DNA from: Siphonodentalium dalli
Lineage: Eukaryota > Mollusca > Scaphopoda > Gadilida > Siphonodentaliidae
Assembly: GCA_032622095.1 (NCBI GenBank)
Contig: CP136066.1
Location: 61,284,609 to 61,348,608, forward strand
Length of the DNA stretch: 64,000 nt
Direction: 5' to 3'
This document shows positions 15,294 through 25,034 of the stretch, piece by piece. A program made the translations under genes and the position numbers. The notes under the pieces are model-generated. The model did no database searches and was not told the origin of the DNA. It saw only the letters and a program-made list of their open reading frames with translations. The stretch's first letter is position 1; the number at the start of each line of letters is the position of its first letter.

Positions 15294-15870
15294 AAAGTAC
15301 CACACGCAGTTCGAAATAGTGGTTGTATGGTCATCCCGAACTTGTGAATATCGTGATAGGTCGAAATATTACTGTTATAGTCATTTGGGCAAATTTCACA
15401 GTGCGAATACGCCCTTAATTGACAAATATATGGATCGAAGTTGGACTACATTCACCGTTGTGTAATAAAAGGACCACACGCAGTTCGAAATAGTGGTTGT
15501 ATGGTCATCCCGAACTTGTGAATATCGTGATAGGTCGAAATATTACTGTTATAGTCATTTGGGCAAATTTCACAGTGCGAATACGCCCTTAATTGACAAA
15601 TATATGGATCGAAGTTGGACTACATTCACCGTTGTGTAATAAAAGGACCACACGCAGTTCGAAATATTGGTTGTATGGGTCATCCCGAACTTGTGAATAT
15701 GGTGATAGGTCGAAATATTACTGTTATAGTCATTTGGGCAAATTTCACACTGCGAATACGCCCTTAATTGACAAATATATGGATCGAAGTTGGACTACAT
15801 TGACCGTTGTGAAAGAAAAGGACCACACGCAGTTCGAAATATTGGTTATATGGGTCATCCCGAACTTGTG

Positions 15871-16690
15871 CGTGGCTCGTGATTATTGTAGAATGGGTAC
15901 ATTTTAATGAGTTTGCGAAATTTCAGTACCCATAGTGCAGTGGAAAGTGCGCATGGGCTCTTGATGTGGGGTCATGGTGTCATATTGGGTTAAACGAGAT
16001 TTCCGTGACTCGTGATGACCAAGAATTTAGGAATTCGAACTGCGTGGCTTGCAATTATTGTAGAGTGGGTACATCTTAATTAGTGTGCGAAAGTTCAGTG
16101 ATGACGCAGAATATAGGAATTCGAGCTGCGTGGCTCGTGATTATTGTAGAGTGGGTACATCTTAATGATTGTGCGAAATTTCAGTACCAAGAGTGCAGTG
16201 GAAAGTGCGCACGGGCTCTTAAGGTGGGGTCGTGGTGTCATATTGGGTTAAACGAGGTTTCCGTGACTCGTGATGACGCATAATATATGAGTTCGAACTC
16301 CGTGGCTCGTGATTATTGTAGAGTGGGTACATCTTAATGAGTGTGCGAAATTTCAGTGCCCATAGTGCAGTGGAAAGTGCCCACGGGCTCTAAATGTGGG
16401 GTCATGGTGTCATATTGGGTAAAACTATGTATCCGCGACCCGTGATGACCCAGAATATAGGGAGTTCGAACTGCGTAGCTCGTGATTATTGTAGGATCGT
16501 TCCATGCCGATGACGTTGCCAAATTTCAGCTACCATAGTTGAGATGAAAGTTCGCAAGGGTTCATAATGTGGGGTCATATTTTCCTATTGCGTGAAACTA
16601 GGTATCCGTGACCCGTGGTGACCCTGAATATGGCAGTGGTTATTGTAGATTTGGTACCTGTCGATGAGCATTCCAAATTTCAGGACCCAG
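15871..16690 (-). repeat. Divergent ~173 bp satellite relative at array edge
   Basis: Units beginning CGTGGCTCGTGATTATTGTA start near 15871, 16042, 16129, 16302 and 16475. Full units are about 172-173 bp; the one at 16042 is truncated to 87 bp and the last fades out by about 16690. They share ordered landmarks with the main satellite in its left-hand orientation: GATGACCCA, twelve bases, then TTCGAACTGCGTG. This is therefore an old relative of the 175 bp family, and orientation flips again at about 15870. Confidence 0.8.
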
Positions 16691-16759
16691 TGTGGTCCGG
16701 AAAATGCACACAATGCACATTGGGATAATATATTGATAACAAACGCTCTTTATTGCTAA

Positions 16760-17360
16760 AAGTTAGTGCCTCTTCAGGTCATTTGGTGTCAACACCACCC
16801 TGTCGTGAAATTCACCGCGTAATTTTTTCTTTTGTGTACCACATTGCTTGCATATTTTCTGGGCTGAATAATAAACGTTCTCTGCATATCGTGCAATTGA
16901 TTAATACCCCTTTAAGTCATATGAGGTCAAATGTGCCTATTCCATAACATTACCCTTGTCAAGTGACTAATCTGTACTAACGTTTCTACATATCGTCTAA
17001 TCGTATAATGAACGCTATTTATTGTTCATAGTTGCCCCTTTAAGGAGTATGAGGTCAACGGAAACAACCCCATATTACCCAACGGGATAATTTATCCCAG
17101 TGTGTCAATTTTCACCTTCCAGATTGCAACAATTTTAGGTATATAATTAATTATTTAGTTAAATTAATTACTGTTGCCCTTTTAAGACATCCTATATCAA
17201 CGGGACTTATATAACAAGGTTACCTGAGTAAAATTACGACATTTACAAATTTTCAGCTCTGATGGTCCAGCCGTTTGGGCGCCTCTAATCAATATATATA
17301 TATATATCATAATCTTAGTGCCCTTTTAAGACATCCGAGTGCAACGGGACCTGCAAAATA
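16760..17360. repeat. Degenerate ~140 bp tandem repeat
   Basis: A landmark close to TGCCCTTTTAAGACATCC followed by TCAACGGGAC recurs near 16770, 16907, 17033, 17174 and 17320, giving spacings of 126-146 bases. Units are strongly diverged. A short (TA)n tract lies at 17287-17307. The motif AACGCTCTTTAT near 16743 also occurs near 24466, 27065, 27345 and 38560. No gene is seen. Confidence 0.5.
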
Positions 17361-18922
17361 GCGCCCCCATGTAAAATAACATATATGAGTCAATATCAAT
17401 TTTGGTCAAAATTACAGATATGCCACATGGGATTTTTTTAGTTCCGATAATGGGGAAAGTTGTTATCATTTCGAGATATATAGCTATTGAACTGGAAGAA
17501 ACGACTGAAGTTCGAGCTTAAACATCCAGCACTGATATTTTATGATGCTATGAATGGTGGATGTCTGGAAATTATGTCTCTTCTGTAACGGTATTATCAT
17601 CTGGTATATCATTTTTCAGAATAGAGATATTTGAGTACTTTTTGATCCGAATTGAGTATTGACCGGTAATGCATAGATCGAGAAAACATTTACCCTTTGT
17701 ATAGCTTGTTTTCAATGGAACACATTTTTCTCAGAAAAATTTAATTTCAACACGACATTAAACTTTATTAAATGAAGATAATTAAATGTCACACACTTTC
17801 TAACATAATATTGAATTGGACACTCCTTGTCCACCAAATATTGAACAAAACTGGAATTGAAATATATAACGTTTAATTTATAGATGACAAAATAATATGT
17901 GTTACACGAAGGACTTCAGCGCAACACGAAATACACATATTTGCTACGGGGTGGACAATTTCTGATAAATTTCTGTATAAAAGTCATGTCGAAATCCAGA
18001 GTTACGAAATATGCTAACAAGATGATAAAACCTGTTATTCATAAATAAAATACAGCGACGAACTACACAATCAAGATATCTGACGTTTGGTATACGATGT
18101 AGGAATATGCTTTGTTACAGTAAGGACCACAACGTTACACAACTGACAGTCATATGTGAAATGTCATTTGTATACATCTAGGTATCATAATCATGTACTG
18201 GCATCAGTGCAAATTCAATATTATGGCGATTCTCGCGAGAATTTATGTCCCAAATACTTAATGATGTTTTCTGACGCGTATTTCTATATCAATATATGAT
18301 GTGCGTTATAGTAAAGATTACACGATTGACAAAAAAGGCACATAGCATATATACAGGCTATAATATAAAACGAGGTTCAATTTGTGGAATTTCTTTTCAT
18401 AATAAATGCTTTTTTTACACATTTAGTACACATATGGTATAACGAATATTGTTAACTGAATACCATAGTAAATAAATTGTCGTTACACGATACACATTGG
18501 TTATAGTCGGGTGAACACTCTATCCTTTACTTTATCAGATGAAATAATATGAACGTACACTAACTTTCGTTTGTGTTTAAATATAATACAACTACACTGT
18601 ATGTGGTGAAGAGGTGCCCGCGTACTGGACAACATGTAAGGATAAAGAATATTGTGTGTAGGTTAAACTATTGTGATAGATTCGAGTAACGTACGACATG
18701 GATATGCTATGGAGTTATCCGGATACATGTAAATTAGCACACATTGTATATTTGAATCCCTTTCGTATATACCTGTCTCGTTTAGCTTTGTGCTCGGTTG
18801 AGATAAATTAAAACAAGTGCATGTCCGTGTTTCATAAATATAAGTACATGTTCCTGGTGTTAGATAAGCTATCCAGATGCACGTTGCTCGAATTCATCAT
18901 TACAAGCACGAATTCCACCTTC
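17361..18922. other. AT-rich intergenic stretch
   Basis: No open frame of note, no RNA gene and no clear repeat structure was found on either strand. Confidence 0.6.
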
Positions 18923-18994
18923 ATTATATTCACAGGTCCCCAGAACAAAAATTGACCACAATTGTTGTTCTGGGGACCTGTGATTATATTCACA
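18923..18994. repeat. Perfect 19 bp hairpin between 12 bp direct repeats
   Basis: TCACAGGTCCCCAGAACAA (18930-18948) and its exact reverse complement (18965-18983) enclose a 16-base loop. Direct repeats ATTATATTCACA lie at 18923-18934 and 18983-18994 and overlap the outermost stem bases. The layout looks like a tiny foldback insertion with a target duplication, or a palindromic repair product. It lies about 60 bases beyond the 3' end of the broken minus-strand gene, so a terminator-like role is possible but unsupported. Confidence 0.7.
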
Positions 18995-19849
18995 TACAAA
19001 AAAAAGTATATTAGTGAGGTGAAGTAATGATAACTTTTAAAACAGTTTACTCATCGCCGAGTCTCGGGCCACGCACATTCCCCAACAGCGAAATGTGAAT
19101 GAGACCCCTCGATCAGTTGTGGATCTGGAATAAACGAGATCACTTCATCATAATTATACCAAGAAGTCATTACATTTTTTCGGCCAGCAAAGCAGTTAGA
19201 ATATTTAACGCCAACGCGTTTCATGCATTTAACAAGTAATTCACGCTCAGACATTTCTTCTACAATACCAGGGTATATGGATTTCTGATACTCAACCAGT
19301 ACGTACTTATCCACACCAGGAATCATGCTATCTGCCTTTCCATTCGCACAAAACTCACTCATCGGACCTACCTCTACAACCACGCCTCTACCTTTCTCAG
19401 CCTTCATCTCCTCACATATCTCCCCATCTCCAAAAACTACACCCGGATCCTGCACGCCGCATTCATTAACCACGATATACCACCTTGCTCAACCACCGTC
19501 TTCTTACATATCTGCTCGCCTCGCATTTCCGCGGCAACCTCTACATGTGAACCTTGGTGCATGCTCGACTCATAATTCTTGCAATAATCGTGTTCAACCC
19601 AGCTTCCATCAACTATGTCGTCATCAACAACAGTCACATCGACGCGCACACCACTCTGCTCACAACTATCACTGACCACGCTACCTTGCTCGACCTCCAC
19701 CTGCTCACATATCTCCTCACCACCCACAACCACTTCCGCTGCAACATCAAACTCAAACGCGCTAATCTCGCTATATACAAACTGGATCTGCCTCCGCAAT
19801 TGTGCATATCTCCTCGCCCTCAACGACCACATCGCTCGACTCACAACAT

Positions 19850-20200
19850 GCATTAACCACGCTACCACATTCCTCAGCCTCCATCTCCTCACATATCTCC
19901 CCGACTCCCCACAACCACATCTACCAGCACACCACTCGACTCAGAACATTCATTAACCACGCTACCACCTTTTTCAACCACTATCTCCTCACATGTCTCC
20001 TCGCATATCTCCCGATCCCTCACAGCCACATCTACCAGCACACGTCCACTCGACTCACAACATTCATTAACCACGCTACCTCGTTCCTCAACCTCCATCT
20101 TCTCACACTCAATCCCCACATCTACCAGCACACCGCTCAACTCACAACATTCATTAACCACGCTACCACCTTGCTCAACCTCTTCGCGTATCTCTTCACC
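19850..20200 (-). repeat. Imperfect 85-115 bp coding repeats
   Basis: The plus-strand landmark CATTAACCACGCTACCAC recurs near 19851, 19951, 20065 and 20150, with weaker relatives near 19465 and 19677. On the minus strand these encode the GSVVNEC-type repeat of the broken gene. Spacing varies by multiples that do not keep one phase, which accounts for some of the frameshifts. Confidence 0.7.
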
Positions 20201-20236
20201 CCTTGCAATCCTACTTCCATCACATATGCCTTCACC

Positions 20237-20850
20237 TATGGGGCGCCATCCCTGCAAATATTCGTTTTCGGAGATATCTCCTCGTAATTCGGAGATATCT
20301 CATCGGTTTCGTGGAGATATTTCTTTGGAATTGCAATTCCTAGCAGATATCTGCTTGGAATATGGTCCATTATGGAGATATCTCCTTGGATCCAAGGAGA
20401 TATCTGCTTTGATTATGGAGATATCTCCTTCGATCCTAGAAGATATCTCATCGCAACTACGAGATATCTGCTTGAAATATTTCCAACGAGATATCTCCTT
20501 GAAACCGAGGAGATATCTCCATAATCCAAGCAGATATCTGCTCGGATTATGGAGATATCTCCTTGAAATAGTTTTCAACGAGATATCTCCTTGGACGCAA
20601 GGAGATATCTCCATATTCCAAGCAGATATTTCCTTGAAAATATTCCAAGCAGATATCTGCTCGCATTATGGAGATATCTCCTCGGTTTCAAGGTGATATC
20701 TCCTTGAAAATATTTCCGAGGAGATATCTCCATATTCCAAGCAGATATCTCATTGAAACCGAAGAGATATCTCCATAATGCGAGCAGATATCTGCTTGGA
20801 TCCAAGGAGATATCTCCGAAAACGAATATTTGCAGGGATGGCGCCCCATA
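20237..20850. mobile_element. 614 bp MITE built of GAGATATCTC palindromes
   Basis: The ends are perfect 45 bp inverted repeats (20237-20281 and 20806-20850) beginning TATGGGGCGCCATCCCTGCA and ending in GGAGATATCTCC. The flanks carry a 6 bp duplication, TTCACC, at 20231-20236 and 20851-20856. The interior is about 24 copies of a palindromic 12-mer of the type GGAGATATCTCC or GCAGATATCTGC, one every 22-30 bases, joined by short linkers such as TTGGATCCAA that are themselves partly palindromic. There is no coding capacity. The element sits in the reading frame of the minus-strand gene and destroys it. Superfamily unassigned. Confidence 0.85.
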
Positions 20851-21269
20851 TTCACCTCTCACATTGCTTGTTCTCTTTACACACCGTTTCACATTCCTCC
20901 GAGCCACAACACGCTTTTCGAATTTCTTTGCAAATTGCACAACTGCATTCTCGGCAACTTTGTCGCTCTCATCAATCACATATACCTTATTCGGAACTAC
21001 GTTCTCACAAATAACTTCAACGCAAGGGGCAACTCTTACTGATTCACCCCTATCTTCAACACAAACTTCTGCATCCTGTTCCCCTTTACCACCTGTCTCG
21101 CTCACCTGGCTTTCAAAATTAGCAGTTTTAAATGCACGACCCTTACCAATACCACTCCCACTGTCACATTCACAGCTAGTATCTCTGAAAGAAATGTTCA
21201 GTGGTGTAACCGACTTAAATTGATGAATCCTCATAGTTCCGCTAACTGTTTTCAATGTTCGTGACACAA

Positions 21270-22480
21270 TTCATTTCTATATTGGACAATATGTTGTAAC
21301 AATTTACAAGAACATGTCCTTCCAATAACACTGGCTGTATTTCTGTAACAACCACTCAAGTTGTGTTCGATCGTGCACACAATGAACACACACGACTAAT
21401 GTAACTAACGAAAAGCATTATAATATATATTTACTTCCTACTGTCGTAGTTCGGAAGCCTTCCCTGAAACAAAATATCGACATAACATACATGAACATAC
21501 TTAACCTATACTTAATAATATCTTTCGTGTAACAATAAAGCCAAAACCTCAACGCTAGAAAACGTAATATTTTTAAAATCAGAGAACTATTGCTAGGTGA
21601 ATGATAAATAAAGTATTACTCAATCATTGGCACATCATGTGATATATATCCCGGCACACTGGAAACTTTGAGGCATCAGGAAACTCAGGCAGATCGTACA
21701 CATAGCATTGGATGTATTTAATGTAACGGACACATGCTTTCAGAAGAGCGTACATGATACCGTGAAGGAATTGGCACGCGTGATTATTATAACTTAGCGA
21801 ACTCATTATAATACATTTGACCCCATGGCCATATTGTTTAAAAGACGTCCCCTTAACGCCTAATCAACTCCCAACGTATCAATATCCTTACTATAACATA
21901 TATCCCTCGTGTAACACTAATTTCCCAAATTTAACACTAGAAAGGTTACTATTATCCAAACCAGAAAAATAGTTCGAGTTGAAAGACAAACATAACCAAT
22001 TAAATATTATGTATATCGTGTGATATATTTCCGCGGCAAAGAAAAGAGAAAAATTATTAAATGCCACAGGCATGTCCTCTGGATAACAATTGTTGTATTT
22101 AATGTAACGGCCACTCGATTTGAGTTAGATCGTACACGGAATCATGTTGCAACCGAAGGAATAACTAATAAAAAGTAACAGTCTCGTTATAATTGATGTT
22201 TTCTCCCGGCTATCATGGTTTCATAACAATCACATGAAATGCAAAATCGACTTACCACATAAGAACATCTTTAATGTAACATAAACATATCTTTCATGTA
22301 ACGAAAATTCAAAACATCGACGCACGAAAATGATAATATTTTCCAAATCAAACACATTTTGTAATCTGAAAGAAGAACAAGACCCCAGTTACACCCTCTA
22401 GATATTTCAGCTTGGTGTTGCATGTGTTCACGCACAAACAGCCTCTGTAAACAGCATCCTTTCCCTTTCGTTACAGTATT
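21270..22480. repeat. Degenerate ~385 bp triplicated repeat
   Basis: A landmark of the form TTCGTGTAAC, then (T/C)AACGCTAGAAAA, then an AT-rich run recurs near 21524, 21905 and 22291 (periods 381 and 386). A second landmark, GTATTTAATGTAACGG, near 21714 and 22095 confirms the period. Copies are strongly diverged. No gene is supported. The region lies just upstream of the broken minus-strand gene and would contain its promoter, but no promoter element can be pointed to. Confidence 0.55.
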
Positions 22481-23438
22481 GGTCTCTCCTGTAACGTTTT
22501 GGCTTGTTACAACAGAGAACGTTACAGTAGAGATGTACAGACCATTCTGGTCACGGCATTCAGTGAGTTCTCCATCCAGTATGGCGAAAATAGGGAAGTA
22601 TAAAATACACCACAGTGGCTTCCGAAACATTTATTTGAAACATAATTATACATATGTTATAGCGAACAAACATGCGTTATTTAAAAGACGACTTTGAAAA
22701 GTACGCGAGGGGGTCAACCTACCTATTATATAATTGTGTTATCGCAAGTTGTTTTTTGATTCAGACGACATGCGTTTCTGATATTGTGACATACACAGCG
22801 TCACGGAGCACAAAATACGGAGATTATAAATATCAGGGATACGTCATTATGTCAAGTAAATAGCACTTCGTTACATGAGAGACAAAATGCTGAGGTACAA
22901 AGTTTCTGAGCAATTTTCACTTAGTTAAGTTCAATCTTGGGTGGTGTATATGTGACAGTAGTTCATATCAAGGACTAAATTAATGATATGCCAGAGGATT
23001 TTCTCGGTGGCATGTAGTTAATATATCGAAATTTCGATTTTAGCCTGTAAAATTTTCCTGGGGACAGGCCATTTTGGTCAAATCTGGCCATTAATGAGCC
23101 CAGTACATACATATATATACCCGAACATCACGCTTATTTGTGTGTGCATGTTATGACAGTGATGGAGATGCACACTAGGAATACTAGTTGGGATCCACAC
23201 GTTGCATTGTGCACTCAACATCCACCGAGGACATAAATTTTGACCAAAATTGATATTGACTCATATGACGTCGGAGTCAATAACACCAAGAAAGTACAAG
23301 CAAGGAATGATATATCCTCGCAGTTGATGATGCCTCGAGAATTAGACCTGTCATTACTTACCACGGAGCCAAGAACGGTAACTCTAGCCGCGCTTGCACG
23401 CAGTAGCCGCGCCGCGCCGCGCCACACAGAGTTGTCTA

Positions 23439-23442
<4 letters not shown>
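22481..23442. other. Non-coding stretch, nothing recognised
   Basis: Small open frames only, without recognisable domains. A short GC-rich CCGCGCCGCGCCGCGCC run lies near 23405-23422. Confidence 0.5.

Positions 23443-23482
<40 letters not shown>
23443..23482. repeat. (TA)n microsatellite
   Basis: About 20 uninterrupted TA units directly abut the TACTAG terminus of the next dispersed element. Confidence 0.95.
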
Positions 23483-23483
<1 letters not shown>

Positions 23484-24232
23484 TAGAAGGTGACCCGACT
23501 TCGTCCGGGGTTTGACCTTGAATTGTCTATTTTGAAGGCCAAGGTCAAGTGGGGTCACGATTTGACCCGTCCAAAACACTGCCCGAACAAAAGTACCCGT
23601 CGAAATCCATCCGGTTTTACCCGATTTGACCTTTTAACCCGATTTGATTTCCACTCAAGAATATAAACGCGCCTCATATACACACGCTCATTAATTTTCA
23701 AGTTTCAACGTAAAGATAAATTACCATCGGTGCCCGAGATATCGCCAAGATGTCTGAAACAGTCAAATGCATCGGCCGGTTAAGCGTTAACGTGATCTAA
23801 CGTTATGAACTCTAACGACGTCATAGAAGTTACGCATTGTTTTTATCCTGATGGAAGATAGTACCACTTCTTCTTGATAATTGAGGCAGATAACTAAAAC
23901 GGATACATACGCATTATATATCGTTGGAAAGAGGAAACACGAAAGATTCTCACAGTGTCATTATTATGACTGGCATTTAATTATTCGCGCTGTTTCGAAT
24001 CGATTTGTAAGCACCGAACTCAAATGAAAGTCCCGTAACACAGCGTAAAAAACAGATTTGACCTCGGCACGTAAAAAGTTGACATCGGATCTGAAAATCA
24101 ATATGCCTATGCCACCCCCCGGCCGAAAATACCCCCACATACCAAGTTTCATCGAAATCGAGTCGGCCGTTTTCGAGTTCATCGCGAACACACACACAGA
24201 CCACACACAGATACACAGACAAATCTTCCAAA

Positions 24233-24268
<36 letters not shown>

Positions 24269-24290
24269 CTCAAATTATATAGTAGATTGG
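23481..24290. mobile_element. TACTAG-ended dispersed element, copy 1 (Helitron-like end)
   Basis: One end is TACTAGAAGGTGACCCGAC followed by TTCGTCCGGGG. Read on the minus strand this gives a GC-rich hairpin (CCCGG-AC / GTCGGG), seven bases, then CTAG before TA, which is the layout of a Helitron 3' end. The other end runs through CACACACAGACC-type sequence into a second (AT)n tract at 24233-24268. No transposase or helicase is encoded. An alternative is a SINE or truncated LINE, since the AC-rich, AT-tailed end is common in those too. Confidence 0.4.
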
Positions 24291-24814
24291 CAGATTCCAG
24301 TAGCTTTATAACGGTATATCTGGGGAGAAATCGGATGCTGTATTGTAAAAACAAAGCGCGCCATCCGTGCTCGCAGGGTTGGTCAGAAACAAATGTTTTT
24401 TAAATTTAATTTATGTTCCGTATATCTCTCTGCAGATGCTAATAACGTTGAATGGCAAACAGACGCTCTTTATAGCGATGCGTCAAAAACAAACGCTCAT
24501 TAAATAATCACTTGATTAACCCACGCCGTGCCTTTGCGGTGAGTTGGGAGTGGATAAAGGGTGCTCTGAGCTTCTCCAAAACGCGACCACAGCGGTGTCG
24601 GTGTGATTTGACACTTACATACGAAATTTGAGCTACCGGCGGCTTTTGTCCGAAACATGACATATTAATTTTTAAATTTAATTTTTTGTTTATATTTTTG
24701 AATTAATTTTTGGTTTTTCAATATTTTACCCGATTTGACCTTGAATTGATCATTTTCAAGGTCAAGGTCATGTCGGGGTCACAATTTAACCCGTCCATGA
24801 CACATCCGGTAGGT
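24291..24814. repeat. Mosaic of dispersed repeat fragments
   Basis: CGTGCCTTTGCGGTGA then GGGAGTGGATAAAGGGTGCTC at 24535-24575 recurs at 27377-27420 and, diverged, near 33890 and 34240. CTACCGGCGGCTTTTGTCCGAAACATGAC near 24632 resembles 32957. An overlapping pair of TCAAGGTCA motifs lies at 24756-24770. Confidence 0.5.
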
Positions 24815-25034
24815 AGCAAGTTTGAGCTCAATCGGTTCCAGTCTATAAAGGACACCCACATATATATCATTTGTGGGTACCCGTTTCAAGGTGAAGATCA
24901 CCTAGGGCGAAAAACTGACCCGATCCGCGTTCCTACGAAGCCATAAGTACGTAAGAATCACACAGCACGCTCATGTCTGTATAATGACGCACATGCCCAG
25001 ACCCAGACGTAAGAATCACATTTACGCACATACG

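Larger units (their letters stand above)
6714..15870 (+). repeat. 175 bp satellite array, right-orientation part
   Basis: The same 174-175 bp monomer as at 1-6713, read on the opposite strand. Type B monomers (AAAAGTACCACACGCAG) lie near 7267, 7791, 8665, 9017, 9711, 10583, 11631, 12330, 12680, 13376, 14247 and 15293. A ~1047 bp six-monomer unit recurs (for example 9835-10882 and 13500-14546-15593). The last monomers before 15870 carry private changes (GTTGTGAAAGAAAAGG near 15805), as expected at an array edge. No convincing coding function. Confidence 0.95.
19051..21234 (-). pseudogene. Broken gene: acidic Cys-containing repeat protein with C-terminal domain
   Basis: Read on the minus strand. 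The first ATG after an in-frame stop is at 21234-21232, and the stop codon is at 19053-19051. The N-terminal part (about 128 codons, 21234 to 20851) is Ser/Thr/Glu-rich, then the frame is split by the 614 bp element at 20237-20850. Removing that element and one copy of the 6 bp duplication restores the frame exactly (GEGICDGSRIARGEE across the join). A run of imperfect repeats follows, each containing variants of GSVVNECCESSGVLVDV and GEEICEE. The last ~90 codons form a different, probably globular domain (YVLVEYQKSIYPGIVEE to IPDPQLIEGSHSHFAVGE). Its spacing of LVEY, YPG and an aromatic strand recalls small SH3/Tudor-like C-terminal domains of uncharacterised invertebrate proteins; this is inference from pattern only. 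At least three frameshifts (near 19905, 19785 and 19480) break the repeat part. With no introns evident, a retrogene or element-borne gene is possible. Function unknown. Confidence 0.6.

Noticed and set aside
1-15900. Dozens of similar 60-124 codon open frames in the satellite
   Set aside because: They are one frame of the 175 bp monomer, which is not a multiple of three, and copies differ by shifts and stops. Their likeness follows from DNA homogenisation, not protein constraint.
19325-20287. Plus-strand Ser/Thr/His-rich frames opposite the broken gene
   Set aside because: Antisense reflections of the acidic Glu/Val repeat. The minus frame has the consistent repeat phrase and restores across the insertion.
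20226-20830. Open frames of 78-156 codons across the palindrome element on both strands
   Set aside because: Repeats such as RYLLG and DISS simply translate GAGATATCTC. They exist on both strands because the unit is palindromic.
20237-20850. Regular short repeats resembling a CRISPR array
   Set aside because: The repeats are 12-base palindromes with 10-18 base linkers that are themselves repetitive, bounded by inverted ends and a target duplication in an animal genome. There are no spacers of unique sequence and no cas genes.
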